A stretch of 64,000 nt of DNA, from contig NZ_CP025781.1 in assembly GCF_004194535.1 (NCBI RefSeq), positions 3,224,001 to 3,288,000 of the forward strand, given 5' to 3'. The stretch comes from Iodobacter fluviatilis (lineage in GTDB: Bacteria; Pseudomonadota; Gammaproteobacteria; Burkholderiales; Chitinibacteraceae). Below are positions 18,474-26,498 of this stretch, piece after piece. The translations under genes and the position numbers were made by a program. Positions within the stretch are counted from its first letter, which is position 1. Every line of letters begins with the position of its first letter. The notes under the pieces were generated by a model that was not told the DNA's origin, searched no databases, and saw only the letters and a program-made list of their open reading frames with translations.

Positions 18474-19415
18474 TTATAGGGCTAAGTTTTTGATACCAAA
18501 AGGAATATGTACCGAAGGGGCTACGGTTGCCGCACCAGCAAGGTGCCCCGATTGATCGTCGAAAAATAGATGTGGCTTCATTACGCCAAGCACCTTCATT
18601 TTGTCGATCCCACCAAGGAAAAAAGCATCATTGGGCATGACGCCCCAGCTTTTTAAAGTGTTTAATGCACGCTCATGCGATGGGGCGTTTCTGGCTGTGA
18701 CGAGTGAAATTCTGAGCCTGTTTTTATAGGAAGGATCAGCCTTGCGTTTGGCTTCTTCACAGGATTGAATGCTTGCAACACGCATGAAAAATTCTTTCAA
18801 AGGCCCAGGGCCTAATGGCTGATTGTTTTTCTTAACCTCGTTTTCATGAAACATATTCAGATCATTGGTCGTGTGCATGACAGATTCTGATTCATCGTCT
18901 GCGAGCACGCCGTCAAAGTCGAATGCAATGCGCAGGCCAGAGTCATTTGCATCATCCACTATCGCAGAATCCAATACTCTGCCAGCGGGCAAACCTGCTG
19001 TCATGGCGGCGCGCACGTCATCAGCATTGGCAGATAAAAATAGTGAGATATTCAAAGCAGGGATGTATTCGTGCGGGGCCATCCCTTGCATAAAGATCGC
19101 CCTTGTAATACCCAGGCCATGATGCGCGATAGACTTCATCACCCGCATCCCTGTATCAGGGTCATTTCTGGAAAGTAAAATCACTTCAACCAACGGGTCG
19201 TTGACGGGATCTTCACCTAGATCATTTAGGCTGAGTAGGCGGCGAATAAATGAAAAGGCAATGCCCTTCTCCAGTGGGTTATTCAAGTGTTCTTCTTGGT
19301 ACTTTCGATACTGCGCCTCGCCATCACGGCGAAATACCTCGTCAGATTCATGAAGATCAAACACTGCGCTGGATGCAACGCCGACGACCAAGCGGGATTC
19401 TAAGTTGTAAGGCAT
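18474..19415 (-). CDS. 5'-nucleotidase (PF06189 type)
   Basis: 313-residue cytosolic 5'-nucleotidase of the HAD-like family related to animal NT5C1, which dephosphorylates nucleoside monophosphates. HAD motif I is IAFDFDGVLADDESE (about residues 168-182), the threonine of motif II is in LVTARNAPSHERA, and the C-terminal aspartates are in LFFDDQSGH. The N-terminal half matches this family (RLVVGVASSAVFDL, GLPAGRVL). The 200-bp region upstream contains a perfect 9-bp inverted repeat (TACCATAAT/ATTATGGTA, 19453-19485) that could be an operator or terminator. Confidence 0.82.
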   Translation of the reverse strand: MPYNLESRLVVGVASSAVFDLHESDEVFRRDGEAQYRKYQEEHLNNPLEKGIAFSFIRRLLSLNDLGEDPVNDPLVEVILLSRNDPDTGMRVMKSIAHHGLGITRAIFMQGMAPHEYIPALNISLFLSANADDVRAAMTAGLPAGRVLDSAIVDDANDSGLRIAFDFDGVLADDESESVMHTTNDLNMFHENEVKKNNQPLGPGPLKEFFMRVASIQSCEEAKRKADPSYKNRLRISLVTARNAPSHERALNTLKSWGVMPNDAFFLGGIDKMKVLGVMKPHLFFDDQSGHLAGAATVAPSVHIPFGIKNLAL

Positions 19416-19616
19416 ATTGGAGTTGTCTCTACGGCAGGCCGTGTTTTTTGCTTACCATAATCTTATCACATCACTAATTATGGTATCCGCTGCAATAATA
19501 TTTCATACCGTATATATTCCCTACCGTTCGCAGTGAGATATTGCTTGAGCAGGCTGTACCGTATCCTTTAAAGTGGCTCTTTGCTGCTTTTCTGGCTATT
19601 TTCTTTGGTTTTTTCT

Positions 19617-20525
19617 ATGTCTACTCCCAATACCTCGCGTGGCGTTTTGTTTACTGTGCTGGCCTTTATTATTTGGGGCCTGTTTCCGCTTTATTGGAAG
19701 GCTTTGCATGGCATTGATGCGCTACAGATTATTTCGCACCGGATTGTTTGGTCGGCGGTATTTGTGGCGGCAATTTTATTGCTGCAAAAAAACTGGGGCT
19801 GGCTGATTCCGGCGGTAAAAAATCCACGGGTATTGGGGGTTTTTGCTCTGTCTTCTTTGCTGCTGTCGCTAAACTGGCTGCTGTATATCTGGGCGGTGAA
19901 TGAAAACCGCGTGGTGGATGCCAGCCTCGGTTATTTTATTAATCCGCTGATTAATGTTTTGCTGGGCAGATTGTTTTTGGGTGAGCGTTTAACTGGCTCG
20001 CAAAGCTTTGCCGTTGGATTAGCGGCCATAGGCGTGTTGTGGATTACGATTGCGGCAGGTACTTTGCCGTGGATTGCGCTGTGTTTGGGCTTGAGTTTTG
20101 GTATTTACGGCTTGCTGCGTAAAAGAGCCAGCTTGCCGTCTTTAGAGGGCTTGGCTTTAGAGACGTTTTTGATGGCGCCGTTTGCGCTGGCGGCCTTGTT
20201 TTGGTTTCATGCTCAGGGGTTGGGCGCGCTAGGCAATATCAGTTGGAATATTGATGCATTATTGATGGGGGCCGGTGTGGTGACGGCCTTGCCATTGCTG
20301 ATGTTTGCCTCTGGTGCTAGAACGCTGAAGCTGGCTACTGTGGGCATCATCCAATATATCGGCCCAACCCTGCAATTATTGCTAGGCGTATGGCTGTATC
20401 AAGAGCCATTTGGCATGGATCGCATCATCGGCTTCTCACTCATCTGGGCCGCGTTGATTATTTATTCTGCAGCGGGCTTGATGAGCTATTGGAAGGCCAG
20501 CCGCTTAGCTGGTCAATCCGCTTAG
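19617..20525 (+). CDS. rarD: EamA-family permease RarD
   Basis: Ten-helix inner-membrane transporter of the drug/metabolite (EamA) superfamily. It matches the RarD subfamily: RGVLFTVLAFIIWGLFPLYW at the N-terminus, HRIVWSAVF, LNWLLYIWAVNENRVVDASL, and QYIGPTLQLLLGVWLYQEPF in the second half. ATG 19617 is chosen because RarD proteins begin a few residues before this TM segment; a longer frame from 19581 adds hydrophobic residues without a ribosome site. Substrate unknown (chloramphenicol sensitivity in E. coli). 303 residues, usual length. Confidence 0.87.
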   Translation: MSTPNTSRGVLFTVLAFIIWGLFPLYWKALHGIDALQIISHRIVWSAVFVAAILLLQKNWGWLIPAVKNPRVLGVFALSSLLLSLNWLLYIWAVNENRVVDASLGYFINPLINVLLGRLFLGERLTGSQSFAVGLAAIGVLWITIAAGTLPWIALCLGLSFGIYGLLRKRASLPSLEGLALETFLMAPFALAALFWFHAQGLGALGNISWNIDALLMGAGVVTALPLLMFASGARTLKLATVGIIQYIGPTLQLLLGVWLYQEPFGMDRIIGFSLIWAALIIYSAAGLMSYWKASRLAGQSA

Positions 20526-20573
20526 GGTTTGCGTCGTGCGGGCAGATGCCTGCGCTATACCCTAAACCAATCA

Positions 20574-20599
20574 GCCCGCATCATCAGGATGGTGCGGGC
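20574..20599 (+). terminator. possible terminator after rarD
   Basis: GCCCGCA ... TGCGGGC stem extended by CATC/GATG, about 50 bp after the rarD stop, without a clear T-run. The rest of the 20526-21000 gap contains the 168-bp repeat described separately and the short leader of the btsS-like gene. Confidence 0.4.
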
Positions 20600-20769
20600 G
20601 CAAAAGAGTGCATTTGTTTTGCACTATTAATTAAGCAGGGTGAATGGCGCGCTCTGATATTTTATTTTGTCCGTATTTAAAAGATTAATTTGTCTTTTGA
20701 TCTCCGCCTGATAAGCCATCAAAATTTATTAGCCAGGTTATTGTTTTTGATCATATTGCAATAAATAGC

Positions 20770-20937
20770 CTAGCAGCCTGTCGGACTTAAGCGATCGTAG
20801 CGAGGGAAAGACCGGTTTGAGACAGATTTCGCGGGTTTTTGAGGCGAATAGCTGGCTATTCAACGAGAAAATGCGTGAAATATGGCCAAATCCGGCTTTT
20901 CCGTAGTAGATCAGTCTTAAGTCCGACAGGCTGCTAG
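20770..20937. repeat. 168-bp MITE-like element, copy 1
   Basis: Ends are a perfect 22-bp inverted repeat beginning CTAGCAGCCTGTCGGACTTA. The interior (GATCGTAGCGAGGGAAAG ... CCGGCTTTTCCGTAGTAG) is nearly identical to two more copies at 45415-45582 (opposite orientation) and 58095-58262. CTAG at each end may be a 4-bp target duplication. Open frames running through it are by-products. It lies between rarD and the btsS-like gene. Confidence 0.85.
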
Positions 20938-21000
20938 GTAAGATAGTGATCAGATCGGCGCTATAATTGCTTTTTTGCGCACCAAACATTTGCTAACATC

Positions 21001-22689
21001 ATGATTACCGAACAGTTAAATCTGATTTTATTGTTGTTGCAGCAAATGTGCGTGTATTTGCTGATTGCCTACTTATTATCTAAAACGCCTCTGTTTACCC
21101 CCTTAATGCAGGTCACGATTCGCTTGCCGCATAAGCTGGCTTGCTATGCCGTTTTTTCTACTTTTTGTGTGCTGGGTACTTATCTGGGGCTGAATATCCT
21201 GGGCTCTATTGCCAATACGCGGGCAATTGGCGCGGTATTAGGCGGCTTGCTGGGCGGGCCTGCGGTGGGGCTGGCCATTGGTTTTACCGGCGGGGTGCAC
21301 CGTTATTCGCTGGGCGGGCCTACCGCGCTGGCTTGCATGATTTCTACCATTAGCGAAGGGTTGTTAAGTGGCCTGATTCATCGCTATTTAATGAAGCAGG
21401 GCCGGGTCGATTTACTGTTTAAGCCTTTACTGGTGGCATCGGTTGCCCTAGTGGCGGAAATCATGCAGATGCTGATTATCCTTGCGGTGGCTCAGCCTTT
21501 TTCTAAATCGCTGGCTCTGGTAGAAAATATCGGCATTCCCATGATGATTGCCAATACCTTAGGCTCGGCCATGTTTATGCGCATCTTGCTGGACAGGCGC
21601 GAGATGCTGGAAAAATACTCGAATGCGTTTTCTGCCAAGGCGCTGCGAATTGCTGCCAGAAGCGAGGGCGCTTTACGCGCCGGTTTTGACGAAGAAAATA
21701 CCCTTAAAGTAGCAAAAATAATATTGGAAGAGCTGAGCGTCAGTGCGGTTTCAATGACCGACAGAACTAAAGTTCTGGCCTTTATTGGCAGTGGTGCTGA
21801 TCATCATTTGCCAGGCTCACCGATTACCTCGGAGCATACCTTTGCGGCTATTCGTGATAATCGGGTGGTCTATGCCGATGGCAATGAGGTGCCCTATATT
21901 TGCTCGATCAGCCCTCGCTGTCCGCTGGGCTCTACCCTGGTTATTCCCTTATGGGGCGATGATGGCCAGGTGATAGGGACAATTAAACTGTATGAAAACA
22001 GGGGCAAGTTGTTTTTAAGATTAAACCGCACCCTCGGGGAGGGCATTGCCCGCTTGCTGTCTACGCAGATTTTATCCGGCCGGATAGAGGCTCAGCAGTT
22101 GTTATTAGCGCAGACAGAAGTCAAGCTATTACACGCACAAGTTAATCCGCATTTCTTATTTAATGCGCTCAATACCATTAGTGCGGTGATTCGTAATGAT
22201 CCTGATCGCGCTAGAAAACTGATCCAGTATCTATCGGTATTTTTCCGTAAAAATCTGAAACGCACGCTGGATGAGGTGACGCTGGCCGATGAGATTGAGC
22301 ATGTGAATGCCTATTTGCAAATTGAGCTTGCGCGTTTTTCTGATCATTTAAAGGTCGATATTGATTTGAGCGGTGCAATCTTGCAGGCTAAATTACCGGC
22401 GTTTTCTTTGCAGCCTGTGGTAGAAAACGCGATTAAACACGGCACATCGCAATTGTTTGATCAGGGTCATATTCGTATTTATGCAGAACAAAACAGCAAA
22501 GAACTGCTGCTGCATATTGAGGATAATGCAGGGCTTTATCCGGCTAAAATTCATTCAGAAGGGTTAGGAATGAAGCTGGTTGACCGGCGGATTAAGGCCA
22601 TTTATGGCGCAGAATATGGCGTTTCTGTGCATTGCGTTGCCGAAAAATCCACCCGGATCAGCCTGCATTTACCTGTGAATAATCTTTAA
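21001..22689 (+). CDS. btsS: LytS-family sensor histidine kinase, BtsS-like
   Basis: 562-residue sensor kinase of the LytS/YehU type. Order: 5TM-LytS membrane domain (residues ~1-200, with NTRAIGAVLGGLLGG and GGVHRYSLGG), GAF-like domain (~210-345), His-kinase domain with the phospho-acceptor in HAQVNPHFLFNALNTIS, then an ATPase region (QPVVENAIKHG, GLGMKLVDRRI). E. coli BtsS senses extracellular pyruvate and, with BtsR, induces the pyruvate transporter BtsT. The same trio (sensor, LytTR regulator, CstA-family transporter) is contiguous here, so a similar role is inferred. The regulator starts 14 bp downstream. Confidence 0.85.
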   Translation: MITEQLNLILLLLQQMCVYLLIAYLLSKTPLFTPLMQVTIRLPHKLACYAVFSTFCVLGTYLGLNILGSIANTRAIGAVLGGLLGGPAVGLAIGFTGGVHRYSLGGPTALACMISTISEGLLSGLIHRYLMKQGRVDLLFKPLLVASVALVAEIMQMLIILAVAQPFSKSLALVENIGIPMMIANTLGSAMFMRILLDRREMLEKYSNAFSAKALRIAARSEGALRAGFDEENTLKVAKIILEELSVSAVSMTDRTKVLAFIGSGADHHLPGSPITSEHTFAAIRDNRVVYADGNEVPYICSISPRCPLGSTLVIPLWGDDGQVIGTIKLYENRGKLFLRLNRTLGEGIARLLSTQILSGRIEAQQLLLAQTEVKLLHAQVNPHFLFNALNTISAVIRNDPDRARKLIQYLSVFFRKNLKRTLDEVTLADEIEHVNAYLQIELARFSDHLKVDIDLSGAILQAKLPAFSLQPVVENAIKHGTSQLFDQGHIRIYAEQNSKELLLHIEDNAGLYPAKIHSEGLGMKLVDRRIKAIYGAEYGVSVHCVAEKSTRISLHLPVNNL

Positions 22690-22703
22690 GTGGGTTTGAA
22701 CTG

Positions 22704-23423
22704 ATGATGCTGACTGCCTTGATTATTGATGATGAGCCCTTAGCTAGGGAAGAATTGCGTGCGTTGCTGGTGGCCGATACCCAGCTTGAGATTGTGGGCG
22801 AGGCGGCCAATGCGATTGAGGCCATGGCGGCGATTCATCGCTGGCATCCGGATATTATTTTTTTAGATATTCAGATGCCCAAAATTAATGGCATGGAGCT
22901 GGTGGCCATGCTGGATCCGGAGTGCCTGCCGCAGATTGTTTTTGTGACTGCGTTTGATGAATTTGCACTCAGAGCCTTTGAAGAGCACGCCTTTGATTAT
23001 TTGCTCAAGCCGGTAGAAGCCTCACGCCTAGCCAAAACGCTGGAGCGGCTGCATAAAGTGCGTTTGCCGCAAAATATCGCTGCGCTGACGCCGGTATTAA
23101 ATCAGCTGCCTTGTCATGGGCATAACCGGATTTGCCTGATGCCCACCGCCGATGTGGAATACGCCTGTTCAAAATTAAGCGGCGTTTATCTGGTGGGGCA
23201 GGATGGGCAGGAGCGTTTTACCGTGCTGACGCTGAAAACGCTGGAGTTTAAAACCATGTTGCTACGCTGCCACCGCCAGTATTTAGTGAATCCAGAGCGA
23301 ATTTCAGAAATTGTGTTTGCTGAAAACGGAGCTGCAGAGATTATCACCCGCTCCCAACTGCGCGTGCCAGTCAGCCGCCGTTATCTGAAAGCGCTCAAAG
23401 ATGCCTTAGGGATAGATAGCTGA
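22704..23423 (+). CDS. btsR: LytTR response regulator, BtsR-like
   Basis: 239 residues: receiver domain with acidic pocket DDEP near the N-terminus, phospho-acceptor aspartate in IIFLDIQMPKINGMEL, and the conserved threonine/lysine pair (VTAFDEFAL, DYLLKPVE). A LytTR DNA-binding domain follows (from about 140: CHRQYLVNPERISEI, SRRYLKALK). It is the expected partner of the kinase just upstream and probably activates the transporter gene 120 bp downstream. A direct repeat TACAGT at 23490 and 23506 in that gap is a possible but unproven binding site. Confidence 0.87.
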   Translation: MMLTALIIDDEPLAREELRALLVADTQLEIVGEAANAIEAMAAIHRWHPDIIFLDIQMPKINGMELVAMLDPECLPQIVFVTAFDEFALRAFEEHAFDYLLKPVEASRLAKTLERLHKVRLPQNIAALTPVLNQLPCHGHNRICLMPTADVEYACSKLSGVYLVGQDGQERFTVLTLKTLEFKTMLLRCHRQYLVNPERISEIVFAENGAAEIITRSQLRVPVSRRYLKALKDALGIDS

Positions 23424-23541
23424 CCACTTAATCTTCTGGCTTACCGCTTGCAAGGGTGGGCTGCCGCTTAATCACAATCGTAAGCCGCATACAGTAGCTG
23501 TTCCGTACAGTGATGGAATTCTTTCCAGGAGTAGTACTGCT

Positions 23542-25335
23542 ATGGATCATGCACTCACTTTTGTGATCAGCACACTCTGTATTCTGATGATTTGCTATCG
23601 GTTTTACGGCGTGTTTTTTGTGCGTAAAGTGCTCAATATTAATGATGAAGAGACAACTCCCGCGCATGAGCTTAAAGATGGTAAAGATTATTTGCCGACT
23701 AAAAAATGGGTTGCATTTGGCGGCCACTTTGCAGCGATTGCCGCTGCCGGGCCGCTGGTAGGGCCGGTACTGGCGGCACAATATGGCTATCTGCCCGGCT
23801 TTTTATGGCTGCTGATAGGCTGTGTGATTGGCGGTGCGGTGCATGATACGGTGGTGCTGTTTGCCTCGATGTCGCATCATGGTAAATCACTTTCTGAAGT
23901 CGCTAAGGCGGAGCTTGGGCCAGTGGCTGGCTGGTGCACGGGCTTGGCGATGATGTTTATTATCACCATTACCATGGCGGGTTTATCGATGGTGGTGGTG
24001 CATGCGCTGGAGCGTAATCCTTGGGGTGCATTTGCGGTCTTTATGACCATCCCTATCGCGATTTGTATCGGCCTGTGGGAGCGCGTTACCGGCAATATGA
24101 AAAACGCCTCCTACCTTGGTGTGGTTGCCATTATGGCCTGTGTATTTGCCGGCCCGTATATTCAGAATACATTTCTGGGCGAGTGGTTTTCGCTGAATGC
24201 TAAAACCGTTTCTTTGATCTTGCCGGTCTATGCTTTCTTTGCAACGGCACTGCCTGTCTGGCTGCTGCTTACGCCCAGAGCTGCTTTATCTAGCTTTATG
24301 AAGATTGGTGTATTTGGCTTACTCATTGTGGGCGTGGTGTTTGTTAATCCACAAATTCAGTTTCCTGCGGTCACCGAATTTATTCATGGTGGTGGCCCAG
24401 TGCTGGCTGGCCCGGTATGGCCGTTTATTTCTATTACCATTGCCTGTGGTGCGATATCGGGTTTTCATGCTTTTATTGGCTCAGGAACTACGCCTAAGCA
24501 AATTGATAAATGGAGCGATATTCTGCCGGTTGGATTTGGCGCGATGCTGGCCGAATGTATGATTGGGGTGATGGCTTTAATTGCGGCTACTTCATTACAT
24601 CCTGCCGATTATTTTGCGATTAACTCCAGCCCTGAAGTATTTAAAACTTTAGGCATGGATGTGGTTAATTTACCTGCTTTAAGTTCTGCCATTGGCCTTG
24701 ATTTACACGGGCGTACAGGTGGGGCGGTTACTCTGGCGGTTGGGATGACCGATATTTTCACCCGTATTCCTTTATTAAATCAACTTGCATCTTATTTCTT
24801 TCAGTTTATGGTGATGTTTGAGGCGGTATTTATTCTGACCGCGATCGATTCTGGTACCCGTGTGGCCCGCTATTTATTGCAGGACTTTTTGGGTGATTTC
24901 TGGAAGCCATTAAAACAGACAGATTGGATGCCAGGTGCAATTGGTACATCGATTGTGGCTTGTTCGCTGTGGGGCTATTTATTAAATTCGGGCGATATTA
25001 ATTCGGTATGGGCGCTGTTTGGTGTGTCTAATCAATTAATGGCATCGATAGGCTTAATTATTGGCGCGACGATTATCTTACGCTTAAGTAAAAACCGTAC
25101 ATATATGCTGACTTGTCTGATTCCTTTGGCGTATTTGTTTGTTACCGTTAATTACGCGGGCTATTGGATGATAGAGCATGTTTATTTTAATCCTGCATCT
25201 AAAGGATATAATATCTTTAATGGCATGATTTCTATTGTGATGATGTGCTTGGGTGTGGCGATTCTGATTTCTGCACTGATTAAATGGAAAGAAATGCTGG
25301 GCAATCTGCGCCGCTTAGAGCTAAAGCTAGCGTAA
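23542..25335 (+). CDS. cstA: CstA/BtsT-family transporter
   Basis: 597-residue polytopic membrane transporter of the CstA (carbon starvation) family, which in E. coli imports pyruvate (BtsT, CstA) or peptides. Family marks: FAAIAAAGPLVGPVLAAQYG, GAVHDTVVLFASM, CGAISGFHAFIGSGTTPKQ and LFGVSNQLMASIGL. It is about 100 residues shorter than E. coli CstA/BtsT, as in the shorter CstA subgroup. CCAGGAG lies 11 bp before the ATG. Next to btsSR-like genes, so induction by an external carboxylate such as pyruvate is likely. A strong bidirectional terminator follows. Confidence 0.85.
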   Translation: MDHALTFVISTLCILMICYRFYGVFFVRKVLNINDEETTPAHELKDGKDYLPTKKWVAFGGHFAAIAAAGPLVGPVLAAQYGYLPGFLWLLIGCVIGGAVHDTVVLFASMSHHGKSLSEVAKAELGPVAGWCTGLAMMFIITITMAGLSMVVVHALERNPWGAFAVFMTIPIAICIGLWERVTGNMKNASYLGVVAIMACVFAGPYIQNTFLGEWFSLNAKTVSLILPVYAFFATALPVWLLLTPRAALSSFMKIGVFGLLIVGVVFVNPQIQFPAVTEFIHGGGPVLAGPVWPFISITIACGAISGFHAFIGSGTTPKQIDKWSDILPVGFGAMLAECMIGVMALIAATSLHPADYFAINSSPEVFKTLGMDVVNLPALSSAIGLDLHGRTGGAVTLAVGMTDIFTRIPLLNQLASYFFQFMVMFEAVFILTAIDSGTRVARYLLQDFLGDFWKPLKQTDWMPGAIGTSIVACSLWGYLLNSGDINSVWALFGVSNQLMASIGLIIGATIILRLSKNRTYMLTCLIPLAYLFVTVNYAGYWMIEHVYFNPASKGYNIFNGMISIVMMCLGVAILISALIKWKEMLGNLRRLELKLA

Positions 25336-25390
25336 AAATACAAGCATTAAAAAGCCCAGCCTGCCCTAATGCCGTTTACTTAATGTGTTG

Positions 25391-25428
25391 GTTTTGCTTC
25401 CCCCTTATAAAAGGGGGGGAAGCAAAAC
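25391..25428. terminator. bidirectional terminator between cstA and mutY
   Basis: Long stem GTTTTGCTTCCCCC / GGGGGAAGCAAAAC with an A-run or T-run on either strand, between convergent genes. Outer arms AGCCTGCC (25360) and GGCAGGCT (25451) enclose it, so the whole unit may be a nested repeat element. Confidence 0.8.
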
Positions 25429-25463
25429 AGCATTAGTGAGCGGCACTACCGGCAGGCTGTGTG

Positions 25464-26498
25464 TTAGCCACGCCCAGAGGTGATCAGTTTTCTGACTGGC
25501 GTAGGCAGGCCTAATTCCAGTGCCTCTGCTTTGCTGAACCAGCCCAGATGGTCTTCATGGGTGAGGGCAGTCTGGCTGATGACGTTGCCAGGCAGTGGGG
25601 TGATGGTGAGGCGAAAATGAGTAAAAACGTGCACAAAGTCTTCTGCGGCGCTGTCGAACTCAACATCAAGCCCATAGCGCTGGCTACAGGAGGCGCTTGC
25701 TTCTAGCGTGGAGGTGCTTTCTGGCAGGCTCCATAATCCGCCCCAGATGCCTGTGGGTGGGCGGCGTTCTAGCAAAAGCTTGCCATTCCTTGTAATCATC
25801 ATCAGCACAGTTTGGCGCTCTGGCGAAACTTTTTTGGGCTTGGGTGTTGGCAGCTCGGCTTGGCGGCCTTGCTGGCGGGCGATACAATCATCAAACACGG
25901 GGCAGGTGATACAGGCTGGTTTTTTAGGCGTGCATATGGTTGCGCCCATATCCATTAGACTTTGCGTATAGCGCTCAATTTCTTGATCTGGCAGCAGTGT
26001 TGCCGCCAGTTGCCACAATTCTCTTTCAACTAACTTAGTGCCCGGATAACCACTGATCCCTGCCCAGCGGGCCAGCACACGTTTTACATTGCCATCCAAA
26101 ATAGCCGCGTGCGCGCCAAAGCTGAAGGCGGCAATAGCGGCTGCGGTGGATGGGCCGACCCCAGGTAGCTCGGCCAGTAACTCGGGCGTACGCGGGAATT
26201 CTCCGCCAAAACGCGCCATGACCATTTGCGCGGCTTTGTGCAGATTGCGTGCGCGGCTGTAGTAGCCAAGGCCACTCCATCTGGCTAAAACATCATCAGA
26301 GCTGGCTGAGGCTAAGCTAGCCACGTCAGGAAAACGCTCTAAAAACTGCTGGTAATAGGGGATGACCGTGACGACCTGCGTTTGCTGCAGCATGATTTCT
26401 GACAGCCATACTTTGTAAGGATCACTGACTTGCCAAGGTAGATTGTGGCGGCCGTGTATGGCTTGCCAAGCGATTAAACGCTGGGAAAAATCGCTCAT
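25464..26498 (-). CDS. mutY: adenine DNA glycosylase MutY
   Basis: Removes adenine mispaired with 8-oxoguanine. Order: helix-hairpin-helix region with LPGVGPSTAAAIAAF and catalytic aspartate in AILDGNVKRVLAR, the recognition motif IMLQQTQV, iron-sulfur motif CTPKKPACITCPVFDDC (CX6CX2CX5C), and a C-terminal NUDIX-like domain that reads 8-oxoG (RRPPTGIWGGLWSLPE). 344 residues, usual length. It overlaps the upstream asmA-like gene by 4 bp, so the two are translationally coupled. Confidence 0.93.
   Translation of the reverse strand: MSDFSQRLIAWQAIHGRHNLPWQVSDPYKVWLSEIMLQQTQVVTVIPYYQQFLERFPDVASLASASSDDVLARWSGLGYYSRARNLHKAAQMVMARFGGEFPRTPELLAELPGVGPSTAAAIAAFSFGAHAAILDGNVKRVLARWAGISGYPGTKLVERELWQLAATLLPDQEIERYTQSLMDMGATICTPKKPACITCPVFDDCIARQQGRQAELPTPKPKKVSPERQTVLMMITRNGKLLLERRPPTGIWGGLWSLPESTSTLEASASCSQRYGLDVEFDSAAEDFVHVFTHFRLTITPLPGNVISQTALTHEDHLGWFSKAEALELGLPTPVRKLITSGRG

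Noticed and set aside
20738-20989. 83-residue minus-strand ORF, and the similar one at 58039-58314
   Set aside because: Both are translations of the 168-bp repeat; the shared peptide follows from shared non-coding sequence.
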